Source of the DNA: Catenuloplanes niger
Lineage (GTDB): Bacteria; Actinomycetota; Actinomycetes; Mycobacteriales; Micromonosporaceae
Direction of reading: 5' to 3'
DNA: 64,000 nucleotides
Assembly: GCF_031458255.1 (NCBI RefSeq)
Contig: NZ_JAVDYC010000001.1
Span: 7,798,501 to 7,862,500, forward strand
Position 1 is the first letter of the stretch; each line of letters begins with the position of its first letter. A model generated the notes under the pieces. That model saw only the letters and a program-made list of their open reading frames with translations. It was not told the origin of the DNA and ran no database searches. The position numbers and the translations under genes were made by a program. Below are positions 1 to 7,045 of this stretch, one piece after another.

Positions 1-94
1 CCAGCACCGAGCGGCGCGCCCGGGTGAGCGCGAGCGCACCGCTCAGACCGGCGGCCCCGCCGCCGATGACCACTACGTCGTACTGCTCTTTCAC
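1..94 (-). CDS. NAD(P)/FAD-dependent oxidoreductase, N-terminal fragment
   Basis: Only the first 31 codons are inside the window; the gene runs off the left edge. Read leftward from a GTG at 94, the protein opens with KEQYDVVVIGGGAAGLSGAL, a classic Rossmann dinucleotide-binding fold (VVIGGGxAGLS) that binds FAD. A strong AGGAGG ribosome-binding site lies seven bases before the GTG, which fixes the start. Such an N-terminus is typical of thioredoxin-reductase-like flavoproteins. The exact enzyme cannot be told from this fragment. Confidence 0.8.
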   Translation of the reverse strand, partial: MKEQYDVVVIGGGAAGLSGALALTRARRSVL

Positions 95-178
95 GGTCCT
101 GCCTCCTCGTTCTCGCTGTGAACGAGAGTGGCCCGGCCCGGTCCTCCGCGGCAAGAAAGCTTGCCGTTCTGGCAAAAG

Positions 179-760
179 TCAGGCCAGCGCCCGGAAGATC
201 AGCGCGGTCGACGTCGCTCCCGGATCCTGGTGACCGATGCTGCGTTCACCGAGGTACGACGCGCGTCCCTTGCGGGCCTGCAGATCGGTGGTCGCACGCG
301 CGGCCTCCTCCGCCGCGGTGGCGGCCGCCTGCGGGCCCTTCCGGCGGAACGCCGCCACGGCCGGCAACCACGCGTCGACCATGGTCTTGTCGCCGGGCTG
401 CGCGCCGCCCAGTTTCCGGATCGCGGCCAGCCCGGCGTCGAGCGCGTCGCCGAGCTGCTCCGTGGTGACGTCCGGGCTGGTCAGCGTCTTGCCCATGGCC
501 CGGAACGCGGAGCCGTAGAGCGGTCCGGAGGCACCGCCGACCTTGGAGATCAGCGTGGCGCCGGTCTTGGTCAGCACGTCACCGACGGTGTGTGCCTCGA
601 ACCCGTCCAGCGCCACCCGGACGGCCGCGAAGCCGCGCTTCAGGTTCGCGCCGTGGTCGCCGTCGCCGATCGCGGAGTCCAGCCGGGTCAGCGTCTCCGC
701 CTCCGCCTCCACGGTCTCGGCGATCGCCGCGATCCACTCGCGCGCCTGCTCGACGTTCAC
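179..760 (-). CDS. dhaL: Dihydroxyacetone kinase, ADP-binding subunit DhaL
   Basis: Nucleotide-binding subunit of the PTS-dependent dihydroxyacetone kinase. It holds a permanently bound ADP that is rephosphorylated by DhaM and passes phosphate to dihydroxyacetone on DhaK. The protein (193 residues from the GTG at 760) has the family signature near residues 28-37, DSAIGDGDHG, whose aspartates D28, D33 and D35 should hold the Mg-ADP, followed by the glycine-rich SKVGGASGPLYG loop and GDKTMVDAW. The size fits stand-alone DhaL (about 200 residues). Its GTG lies two bases after the dhaK stop codon, so the two are surely one transcript. An upstream in-frame start inside dhaK is possible but would add 16 unlike residues. 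Confidence 0.93.
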   Translation of the reverse strand: MNVEQAREWIAAIAETVEAEAETLTRLDSAIGDGDHGANLKRGFAAVRVALDGFEAHTVGDVLTKTGATLISKVGGASGPLYGSAFRAMGKTLTSPDVTTEQLGDALDAGLAAIRKLGGAQPGDKTMVDAWLPAVAAFRRKGPQAAATAAEEAARATTDLQARKGRASYLGERSIGHQDPGATSTALIFRALA

Positions 761-762
761 GA

Positions 763-1755
763 TCAGACCCCCCAGCGCAGGCCGGCGGTACGGACGGGAG
801 CGTCCCACAACCGCAGGATCTCGTCGTCCGCGTGGCAGATCGTGAGCGACGCCCCGGCCATGTCCAGGCTGGTGACGTAGTTGCCGACGAGATTCCGGGC
901 GATCTCGACGTCCCGCTCGGCCAGGAGCGCCGCGACCTCGCCGTAGAGCAGGTAGAGCTCCAGCAGCGGGGTGCCGCCGAGGCCGTTGAGCAGCACGATC
1001 GTCCTGCCCTGTGCGGGTTTGGCGGCGAGGATCGCGTCGACCATCACGCGGGCGATCTCGGCCGCCGGGGCGATCTTCGCGCGGCGGCGGCCGGGTTCGC
1101 CGTGGATGCCGACACCGACCTCCATCTCGTCGTCCGGCAGGTCGAAGCCGGGTCGCCCGGCCGCGGGCGTGGTCGCCGCGGTCAGCGCGACCGCGAACGA
1201 GCCGGACCGCTCGTTCACCGCGCGGCCGATCGCGGCCACGTCCTTCAGTGACGCGCCCTCCTCGGCCAGCGCGCCGGTCACCTTCTCCACGATCAGCGTG
1301 GCGCCGGTGCCGCGCCGGCCCGCGGTCCAGGTGGAGTCCCGCACCGCCACGTCGTCGTCGACGAGCACGGTCTCCACCGCGATCCCCTCGTCGCCGGCCA
1401 GCTCCGCCGCCATCTCGAAGTTGAGCACGTCACCGGTGTAGTTCTTGACGATGTGCAGCACGCCCGCGCCGCCGTCGGCCGCGCGCGTGGCGGCCAGGAT
1501 CGCGTCCGGCACCGGGGAGGTGAACACCTCGCCGGCGCAGGCCGCGTCGAGCATGCCCGGGCCGACGAAGCCGCCGTGCAGCGGCTCGTGCCCGGAACCG
1601 CCGCCGGAGACGATGCCCGCCTTGCCGCGGACCGGCGCGTCCCCGCGGATCACCAGTTGATTATCAGGGTCTACACGCAGCTCGGGGTGGGCGGCGGCCA
1701 GACCGGCCAGCGCCTGCGCCACCACCTCACCCGGGTCGTTGATGAACTTCTTCAT
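763..1755 (-). CDS. dhaK: Dihydroxyacetone kinase, substrate-binding subunit DhaK
   Basis: Binds dihydroxyacetone covalently through a histidine as a hemiaminal and receives phosphate from DhaL-ADP/ATP. Seen: MKKFINDPG at the N-terminus as in other DhaK proteins, the glycine-rich substrate loop GIVSGGGSGHEPLHGGFVG near residue 50, and the VGVGIHGEPG segment near residue 205, which carries the conserved catalytic histidine. Length is 330 residues, near the usual 330-355. The ATG at 1755 is preferred over one six codons upstream because GGAAGGGAG precedes it at good spacing. First gene of a dhaK-dhaL operon that points away from dhaM. Confidence 0.94.
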   Translation of the reverse strand: MKKFINDPGEVVAQALAGLAAAHPELRVDPDNQLVIRGDAPVRGKAGIVSGGGSGHEPLHGGFVGPGMLDAACAGEVFTSPVPDAILAATRAADGGAGVLHIVKNYTGDVLNFEMAAELAGDEGIAVETVLVDDDVAVRDSTWTAGRRGTGATLIVEKVTGALAEEGASLKDVAAIGRAVNERSGSFAVALTAATTPAAGRPGFDLPDDEMEVGVGIHGEPGRRRAKIAPAAEIARVMVDAILAAKPAQGRTIVLLNGLGGTPLLELYLLYGEVAALLAERDVEIARNLVGNYVTSLDMAGASLTICHADDEILRLWDAPVRTAGLRWGV

Positions 1756-1824
1756 CGGTGCGCTCCCTTCCACCGCTCAGCTTCTCCCGCTGCCCCGGAT
1801 TACGCCAGGCGTTACGATCCCGGC

Positions 1825-2211
1825 ATGGTGGGGATCGTGCTCGTCTCGCACAGCGGCCGGCTCGTGGACGGCCTTCGGGATCTCCTCACCGAGCTGAGCA
1901 AGGGCGTGGTCCCGGTCGAGACGGCCGGCGGCACCACGGACGGCGGGCTCGGCACCAGCGAGGAGCTGATCCTGGGCGCGATCGCGCGCGCCGACCACGG
2001 CGACGGCGTGCTGCTGCTGGCCGACATCGGCAGCTCGGTGCTGACCACGCTGACCGTCCTGGAGGACCTGGACCGCGCGGACCTGCGGCTGGCGGACGCG
2101 CCACTGGTCGAGGGCGGCGTGGCCGCGGTGGTGACCGCGTCGACCGGCGCCGCGCTGTCCCTCGTGGAGGCCGCGGCCGAGGACGCACGGACCGCGCACA
2201 AGCTGCCCTAG
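1825..2211 (+). CDS. dhaM: DhaM, phosphoryl donor of dihydroxyacetone kinase (EIIA-Man fold only)
   Basis: Accepts phosphate from the PTS protein HPr and hands it to the ADP on DhaL. The protein begins MVGIVLVSHSGRLVDGL; the histidine in VSHS (residue 9) is the expected phosphorylation site, and GGTTDGGLGTS and LLADIGSS follow as in the family. At 128 residues it holds only the EIIA-Man-like domain, without the HPr and EI-like domains fused in E. coli DhaM, so it depends on general PTS proteins encoded elsewhere. It is transcribed away from dhaKL with 69 bases between. A TACGAT -10 box at 1813-1818 sits six bases before the ATG, so the mRNA is probably leaderless. The stop codon is part of the CTAG that borders the element at 2212-2373. 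Confidence 0.9.
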   Translation: MVGIVLVSHSGRLVDGLRDLLTELSKGVVPVETAGGTTDGGLGTSEELILGAIARADHGDGVLLLADIGSSVLTTLTVLEDLDRADLRLADAPLVEGGVAAVVTASTGAALSLVEAAAEDARTAHKLP

Positions 2212-2373
2212 GCCCTGTATCGAAGTGGATGGCCGGGCTGCGGCGAGGCCCAGGCGCCGCCCGGCCGCACGTCACAAAAGCCCACAGACAACACCGGTAT
2301 GAGGGCTTCCGCGCCGCGCACCCGGACGACACCCGGACCGCGCCTCGCTCCGACCCCCACGTCGATACAGGGC
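2212..2373. mobile_element. 162-bp MITE-like element flanked by CTAG target duplications
   Basis: The element is bounded by CTAG at 2208-2211 and again at 2374-2377. Its ends are inverted repeats: left GCCCTGTATCGAAGTGG, right (reverse complement) GCCCTGTATCGACGTGG, 16 of 17 matching, with looser similarity further in. No transposase fits inside. The left CTAG supplies the TAG of dhaM and the right CTAG supplies, on the other strand, the TAG of the tetR gene. The right-hand 60 bases recur at 38082-38146. CTAG duplication, short terminal repeats and no coding capacity fit a non-autonomous transposon moved by an IS elsewhere; the IS family was not identified. Confidence 0.8.
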
Positions 2374-2937
2374 CTAGAACACCAGGTCCAGGTGGTGGCG
2401 GAGGATCTCGGTCGCGGACTCGGCGTCGCGCTGGCCGCTGAGGACGCTGGAACCGAGACCGTTCGTGAGCGCCAGCAGGCCGGCGGCGGCCAGCTCGGGC
2501 GCCGCGTTTCCCGCCGCGCGTAGCCGCGACGCGACCAGGCGTTCCAGGCCGTCCGGGTAGTCCATGCCCTGCCGGCTCAGGTGCGGCTCGGCGAGGCCGA
2601 GGCTGTAGAAGGCCGCGAACGCGCGCGTGATGCGCACCCCCTCCGCGTCGGTGGGCAGCACGGCCAGCAGCAGCGCGGTGACGAACTCGCGGGGCTTCAT
2701 CGTGGCCGCCAACCGCGACGTCATCCGGTCGGCCAGCTGCTCGGCCAGGTAACCGAGCGACGCCAGCAGCAGCTCGTCCTTGGTGTGGAAGTAGTACTGC
2801 ACCAGGCGGACGGAGACGCCGGCGGCGGTGGCGACCTCCCGCATGCTGGCGTGCTGCAGGCCGCGCTCCACCGCGATGCGCAGCAGTGCTCCGGCGATGT
2901 GCCGCTTCCGCTCGTCATGGTCCACTCGCTTCGGCAT
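2374..2937 (-). CDS. TetR/AcrR-family transcriptional regulator
   Basis: A 187-residue repressor. The helix-turn-helix lies near residues 25-55 (MREVATAAGVSVRLVQYYF, then HTKDELLLASL), the typical TetR N-terminus; the rest is an all-helical ligand domain. It is divergent from the hydrolase at 2960, with only 22 bases between the two ATGs. An imperfect 16-bp palindrome at 2945-2960 fills that gap. On this strand a TATCAT -10 box is six bases before the ATG, so the transcript should be leaderless. Likely represses itself and the hydrolase. Its stop is formed by the CTAG at the edge of the mobile element. Confidence 0.9.
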   Translation of the reverse strand: MPKRVDHDERKRHIAGALLRIAVERGLQHASMREVATAAGVSVRLVQYYFHTKDELLLASLGYLAEQLADRMTSRLAATMKPREFVTALLLAVLPTDAEGVRITRAFAAFYSLGLAEPHLSRQGMDYPDGLERLVASRLRAAGNAAPELAAAGLLALTNGLGSSVLSGQRDAESATEILRHHLDLVF

Positions 2938-2944
2938 GTTTTGA

Positions 2945-2960
2945 TGATACGGTCGTACCA
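2945..2960. promoter_or_regulatory. Putative TetR operator overlapping two divergent -10 boxes
   Basis: TGATACGGTCGTACCA reads almost the same on both strands (12 of 16 positions symmetric). It fills the 22-bp gap between the tetR and hydrolase starts. TATCAT (leftward) and TACGGT (rightward, 2948-2953) both match TANNNT and both lie six bases before their ATG. A bound repressor would therefore cover both promoters at once. Confidence 0.6.
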
Positions 2961-3823
2961 TGAACTCGTCGTTCACCACCCCCGCCGCCCGGGAGCGCTT
3001 CCTCGCCGCGTACCGCCCGGCCCTGGCGCCGTTCCCCTCGTCGACGCCGATCCGCACGCCGTTCGGCACGGCCGTGGCGCACCACGGCGGCACCGGCACC
3101 GGCACGCCGGTCGTGCTGCTGTCCGGCGCGGGTGGCAACGCCGTGGCCTGGCACCGGTACGTCGCACCCCTCGGCCGCGACCACCCGGTCGTCGCGCTGG
3201 ACCTGATCGGTGAGCCGGGCCTCGCGGAGCAGACCCGGCCGATCACCGGCACGGCCGAGGCGGTCGAGTGCCTCACCGCCACGCTCGACGGCCTCGACAC
3301 CCCACGCATGCACCTGGTCGGCATGTCGTACGGCGGGTGGGCCGCGCTGCGCTACGCGATCGCGGCACCGTCCCGGGTGGCCAGCGTGACGCTGCTCGAC
3401 CCGGCCGGGTTCGGGCGGGTGACCGCGGGCTTCATGGTGTGGCTGATCGCGGGCGGGCTGGCCGGTCTCGCGCCGCGCGGGCTGCGGCACCGGCTCGCCG
3501 GGCCGGTGCGGAACGCGACGCTGCGCGACGACCACCTGGCCGCGATGCTGCCGTCGCTGATGAGGTTCCGCCGGCGGATCCCGGCGCCGGCCGTGTTCAC
3601 CGACGAGGAGCTGGCGTCGGTGACCGCGCCCGCGATGTTCCTGCTCGGCGAGCACAGCGCGCTCTACCCGGCGGCGGACGCCGCGGCCCGGCTGGAGTCG
3701 GTGATGCCGGCCGCCCGGGTGGAGATCATCAGGGGTGCGTCGCACGACGTGCCGACGTACGCGCCGGAGCTGGTCGCCGAGCGGATGACGAACTTCCTCG
3801 AGTCAGTCCATCATGGACAGTAG
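2960..3823 (+). CDS. Alpha/beta hydrolase
   Basis: A 287-residue serine hydrolase. Seen: the oxyanion-loop region LLSGAGGNAVAW near residue 53, the nucleophile elbow VGMSYGGW near 120 (serine), an acidic residue after LLGEHSALYP near 235, and the terminal GASHDVP histidine near 262. The substrate cannot be told; proline iminopeptidase or lactonase-type esterases look similar. The gene is divergent from a TetR gene, so it is probably induced by the ligand of that regulator. A TACGGT box six bases before the ATG suggests a leaderless mRNA. Its last 21 bases overlap the convergent DUF1697 gene. Confidence 0.88.
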   Translation: MNSSFTTPAARERFLAAYRPALAPFPSSTPIRTPFGTAVAHHGGTGTGTPVVLLSGAGGNAVAWHRYVAPLGRDHPVVALDLIGEPGLAEQTRPITGTAEAVECLTATLDGLDTPRMHLVGMSYGGWAALRYAIAAPSRVASVTLLDPAGFGRVTAGFMVWLIAGGLAGLAPRGLRHRLAGPVRNATLRDDHLAAMLPSLMRFRRRIPAPAVFTDEELASVTAPAMFLLGEHSALYPAADAAARLESVMPAARVEIIRGASHDVPTYAPELVAERMTNFLESVHHGQ

Positions 3824-4324
3824 TTTCCCGACGGTGTTCCAGTTCCGTACCGTGGCGGGCGGGCCGTTCTTGATCTTCGAGAGCGCGGTCATCACCGGGC
3901 TGTCACTGAGACCGTGCGGGCACCAGACGTACAGCTCCCGGCCGGCGGCCAGGAAACGGTCGGCACCCTGATCCACGCCGTCCAGCGTGAACGTGAACGG
4001 CTCGTGCAGGAACGTCACCGCGTAGCGCGAGCCGTCGTGCGCCACGTCGCCGAGCGGGTTGAGCGCGTGCACGGCCGCCAGCTCGGCCCGGTCCCGGACG
4101 ATCACGTCGACCGGGAAGCCGAACCGCTCCTCGATCGCGGCCTCGACCGTGGCCCGCAGCTCCGCGCGTGACTGCTCCGAGCCGAGCACGACGTTGCCGG
4201 ACTGCAGCAGCGTGGCGACGTCGCGGTAGCCCAGCCCGGTCAGCAGCGCCCGCAGATCGGCCATCCCGACCCGCCGGTTCCGGCCGACGTTGATCCCGCG
4301 GAGCAGCAGCGCGTACCTGGTCAC
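3803..4324 (-). CDS. DUF1697 family protein
   Basis: 173 residues beginning VTRYALLLRGINVGRNRRVG, the hallmark opening of DUF1697 proteins, followed by LGYRDVATLLQSGNVVL and a C-terminal KIKNGPPATVRNWNTVGKL, also typical. The function of the family is unknown. The GTG start at 4324 is preceded on this strand by TACGCT six bases upstream, consistent with a leaderless transcript. The gene is divergent from the HD-domain gene, 31 bases apart, and overlaps the convergent hydrolase by 21 bases. Confidence 0.88.
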   Translation of the reverse strand: MTRYALLLRGINVGRNRRVGMADLRALLTGLGYRDVATLLQSGNVVLGSEQSRAELRATVEAAIEERFGFPVDVIVRDRAELAAVHALNPLGDVAHDGSRYAVTFLHEPFTFTLDGVDQGADRFLAAGRELYVWCPHGLSDSPVMTALSKIKNGPPATVRNWNTVGKLLSMMD

Positions 4325-4355
4325 CCGGCCAGCGTATCGACTATCCTCTCCCGCC

Positions 4356-4961
4356 ATGTCCCGACGGCTCACGGCCGCCCTCACCGGCGGCGACCTGGCA
4401 CCGCTCCCCGCGGCCGCGGTCGCCCACCTGGAGGCGCTGCACGCGCCGCCCCGGCTCGCCGCGCACCTGCGCGCGGTGCACGACGTGGCCCGCCACCTGA
4501 CCGCCGGCCTGGCCGGGCAGCTCGCCTTCGACCGGGAACTGGTGCTGTCCGGCGCGGCGCTGCACGACATCGGCAAGGTGCGCCACCCCGAGGAGCTGTC
4601 CGGGCCGGGGCACGCGCACGAGGCCGCGGGCTACGCGCTGCTGCTGGACCGCGGCGAACCGGAGCCGCTGGCCCGGTCCGCGCGGGACCACGCCTCCTGG
4701 ACCCGGCCGGACATCCGCACCGAGGACCTGCTGATCGCGCTGGCCGACAAGATCTGGAAGGCGAAGCGCGTCCCGGAGCTGGAGGACCTCGTCATCGACC
4801 GGCTGGCCGCGACCGACCGGTGGGCGGCGTTCCTGCGGCTCGACGATGTCCTCCAGGGCCTCGCCGACGGTGCCGACGCGCGCCTCGCGTTCCAAGCCGC
4901 TCACCCGGTCGCGGACGGCAGCGTGACGATGAACCGGGCGCCGGGGGACGCGTCCTCGTAG
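4356..4961 (+). CDS. HD-domain phosphohydrolase
   Basis: 201 residues with an HD metal-dependent phosphohydrolase core: H in LRAVHDVARHL (near 48), the HD pair in AALHDIGKVRHP (near 72), and GHAHEAAGYAL plus ARDHASW further on. This architecture hydrolyses nucleotides or other phosphate esters; the substrate is not evident. TATCCT at 4342-4347 is eight bases before the ATG. Its last 61 bases overlap the convergent histidine kinase gene, an unusually long tail-to-tail overlap, so the C-terminal 20 residues may not be conserved. Confidence 0.85.
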   Translation: MSRRLTAALTGGDLAPLPAAAVAHLEALHAPPRLAAHLRAVHDVARHLTAGLAGQLAFDRELVLSGAALHDIGKVRHPEELSGPGHAHEAAGYALLLDRGEPEPLARSARDHASWTRPDIRTEDLLIALADKIWKAKRVPELEDLVIDRLAATDRWAAFLRLDDVLQGLADGADARLAFQAAHPVADGSVTMNRAPGDASS

Positions 4962-6106
4962 CGGATGTCGCCGCCGTGGGCGCGGGCCAGCTCGCGGACC
5001 AGCCAGAGGCCGAGACCGACCGCGCCGGGTACGTCGCCGGACGTGCCGAACCGGGCGAACAGCCGCGCGCGGCCGGCCTCGGACACGCCGGCGCCGTGGT
5101 CGCGCACCGCGAGCCGGACCATGCCGTCCTGGCCCGGGCCGGCGGTGATCTCGATCGGCGCGGCGCCGTACTTGGCGGCGTTGCCGATCAGGTTCACCAG
5201 GATCTGCTCGAGGCGCTGCGGGTCCGCGCACACGGTCAGGTCCGGCGGGACGCCGACCACGACGTGCGGCAGGTTCAGGAAGCCGGTCGCGTCCCGGCAG
5301 GCGCGGCGCAGAACGATCGAGGTCAGTTCCAGCCGGAGCGTGCCGCGGGACTCGACCCGGTCCAGGTCGAGCAGCCCGGAGGCGAGGCGGCTGAGCCGTG
5401 CGGACTGGCGCAGCGCCGAGTCCAGGAACTGGTTGCGCCTGTCCGGCGGCAGGTCGCCGTCGCGGATCATCTCCAGTACCAGCTGGATCGTGCTGAGCGG
5501 GGAGCGCACGTCGTGGGCCACCGCGGAGGTGAGCGCGCGCCGCCAGCGCTCCACGCCGGCCAGCTCGTCCAGTGCCCGCCGCTGCGCCTCCACCCGCTCG
5601 TTGATCACGAGGGCGACGCCGACCGCGACCGGCATCAGGCCGGCGACGCTGCCGACCACGTCCGGCGGCTGGCCGGTGAGCAGCAGCGGCACCACGTAGC
5701 AGACCGCGGCGACCGGACTGAGCAGCCACGTCACCCACTTCGCGAAGTGCAGCCCGAGCCACGCGAAGAACAGCACGAAGAACGGCCCGGTCCCGGCCGC
5801 CACCCCGCCGAACGCCCAGGTGGAGAAGCCGAGCACGCCGAGCGCGAACGGGGTCACCGCGATCGGGGCCGGCGGCGGCCAGCGCGACCAGGGCAGCAGC
5901 CAGACCAGGGCGGCCGACCCGAGGTCCGTCGCCGCGATGATCACCAGTGTGCCGGTGCGCGGCGACCCGGCCGCCAGCGCCAGCAGCGCGACCAGACCGG
6001 AGATCGCCAGCAGCACGGCGGCCTGCCGCGCGGCGGCCCGCGGACCCTCCCCGCCGAGCCCGGCCCGCGCGCGCAGCCCGGCCCACCACCGCCGGGAACT
6101 GGCCAT
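4901..6106 (-). CDS. Orphan sensor histidine kinase
   Basis: A 401-residue membrane kinase. About five or six hydrophobic segments fill residues 28-170, with no large extracellular domain. The dimerisation helix with the phospho-acceptor is SAVAHDVRSPLSTI near residue 200, followed by the N-box VNLIGNAAKYG, a D-box VRDHGAGVSEAGRARLF and GLGLWLVRELARAHGG. All catalytic boxes look intact. No response regulator lies next to it, so it is an orphan; the flanking HD and TetR genes give no hint of the partner. Confidence 0.9.
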   Translation of the reverse strand: MASSRRWWAGLRARAGLGGEGPRAAARQAAVLLAISGLVALLALAAGSPRTGTLVIIAATDLGSAALVWLLPWSRWPPPAPIAVTPFALGVLGFSTWAFGGVAAGTGPFFVLFFAWLGLHFAKWVTWLLSPVAAVCYVVPLLLTGQPPDVVGSVAGLMPVAVGVALVINERVEAQRRALDELAGVERWRRALTSAVAHDVRSPLSTIQLVLEMIRDGDLPPDRRNQFLDSALRQSARLSRLASGLLDLDRVESRGTLRLELTSIVLRRACRDATGFLNLPHVVVGVPPDLTVCADPQRLEQILVNLIGNAAKYGAAPIEITAGPGQDGMVRLAVRDHGAGVSEAGRARLFARFGTSGDVPGAVGLGLWLVRELARAHGGDIRYEDASPGARFIVTLPSATG

Positions 6107-6185
6107 ACGCCCGAAAATATCGGCCTGCAGCCCCGAAATCCGGCGAATCCGCGACCGGCTCCGGCCGGGAGACTTCCGCCGTACC

Positions 6186-6279
6186 CGCTTCCGGCGTGGT
6201 CGCGGTCCGCGTGCCCGGCGCGGGCACCGGCCGTCGTCGGCGTTCCTCCCGGCCGGTTCCCGGCCGGTTCCCGGCCGGT
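6186..6279. repeat. Intergenic repeat with hairpin and 11-bp tandem units
   Basis: Lies in the 241-base gap after the histidine kinase start. It begins CTTCCGGCGTGG, holds a perfect 7-3-7 inverted repeat (GTGCCCG/CGGGCAC) and then GCGGGCACCGGCCGTCG. The same order of blocks recurs at 17191-17265, after an unrelated gene. It ends in about three copies of TTCCCGGCCGG (6244-6278). It looks like one copy of a dispersed intergenic repeat; nothing in the gap appears to be coding. Confidence 0.4.
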
Positions 6280-6347
6280 GCGGACGAACCGGTGCCGTCG
6301 TGCGCGGTCGCGTGCGGTTCCCTCCGCGGGGGCGGGCCGGCGCGGTG

Positions 6348-6956
6348 TCAGACCGGGCCGGCGCCGGTGTCGCCGCGTGCGGGGTCGACGGCGCCCCGGG
6401 CCGGGTCCGGGCTGATGCCGGCGACCGTGATGGCCAGCAGCCGCGCCGACTCGGTGGCCGCGTCCCGGTGGTCCTGGGTCGCCAGCGCGATGCCGGTGAC
6501 CAGGGCGAGCAGGTCGGTCGTGGTCACGCCGGCGGTCAGCACGCCGTCCGCGGCCGCGCGCGCGACCAGCGGCGATCCGGCCTCGGTGAGCCGGCTGGTC
6601 GCGCAGTGCGGCTCGGTCCCGGCCATCCGGTCGCGGTTGAGCGCGACGGCCAGCCCGCCGATCGTGGCCGTGGACGCGGTGACCGCGGCCAGCCACTCCA
6701 GCAGCGCGGCCCGGCCGTCGGCGTGGCCGGCGAGCTCGCGCGCGAGCGTGCACAGGCTCTCGATCCGGTCGTGGAAGACCGCCTCGAGCAGTGCGCGCCG
6801 GGTCGGGAAGTGGCGGCGCACCGTGCCGGAACCGACGCCGGCGGTGCGGGCGATCTGCTCCAGCGACGCGTCCGCGCCGTCCGTGGCGACCGCCTCCGAC
6901 GCGACCGCGAGCAGCAGCGCGTAGTTGCGCCGCGCGTCCGCGCGCTGACCGGTCAT
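6348..6956 (-). CDS. TetR-family repressor, probably of the adjacent NmrA-type gene
   Basis: 202 residues; the N-terminal helix-turn-helix is SLEQIARTAGVGSGTVRRHF (near 32-51), followed by PTRRALLEAVF, then a C-terminal ligand domain of the AcrR/SdpR-like kind. Start at the ATG at 6956. Two near-identical inverted repeats with AAACGGCG/CGCCGTTT arms lie in the 89-base gap to the divergent gene at 7046. This strongly suggests autoregulation and control of that gene. The last 20 residues are rich in DPARG and look like a flexible tail. Confidence 0.92.
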   Translation of the reverse strand: MTGQRADARRNYALLLAVASEAVATDGADASLEQIARTAGVGSGTVRRHFPTRRALLEAVFHDRIESLCTLARELAGHADGRAALLEWLAAVTASTATIGGLAVALNRDRMAGTEPHCATSRLTEAGSPLVARAAADGVLTAGVTTTDLLALVTGIALATQDHRDAATESARLLAITVAGISPDPARGAVDPARGDTGAGPV

Positions 6957-6973
6957 CGCATCACCCTCTGGCT

Positions 6974-7028
6974 AAACGGCGGACCCCGCCGTATTGTAGC
7001 GACATCGAAACGGCGGGCCACGCCGTTT
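6974..7028. promoter_or_regulatory. Tandem TetR operators, two AAACGGCG-N5-CGCCGTTT palindromes
   Basis: Site 1 at 6974-6994 has arms AAACGGCG and CGCCGTAT (one mismatch). Site 2 at 7008-7028 has perfect arms AAACGGCG and CGCCGTTT. Both have a five-base spacer and their centres are 34 bp apart. They fill the gap between the divergent tetR and NmrA-like genes. A TATTGTAG stretch between them could be part of a promoter. Confidence 0.8.
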
Positions 7029-7045
7029 ATTGGAGGTGGACTGTC

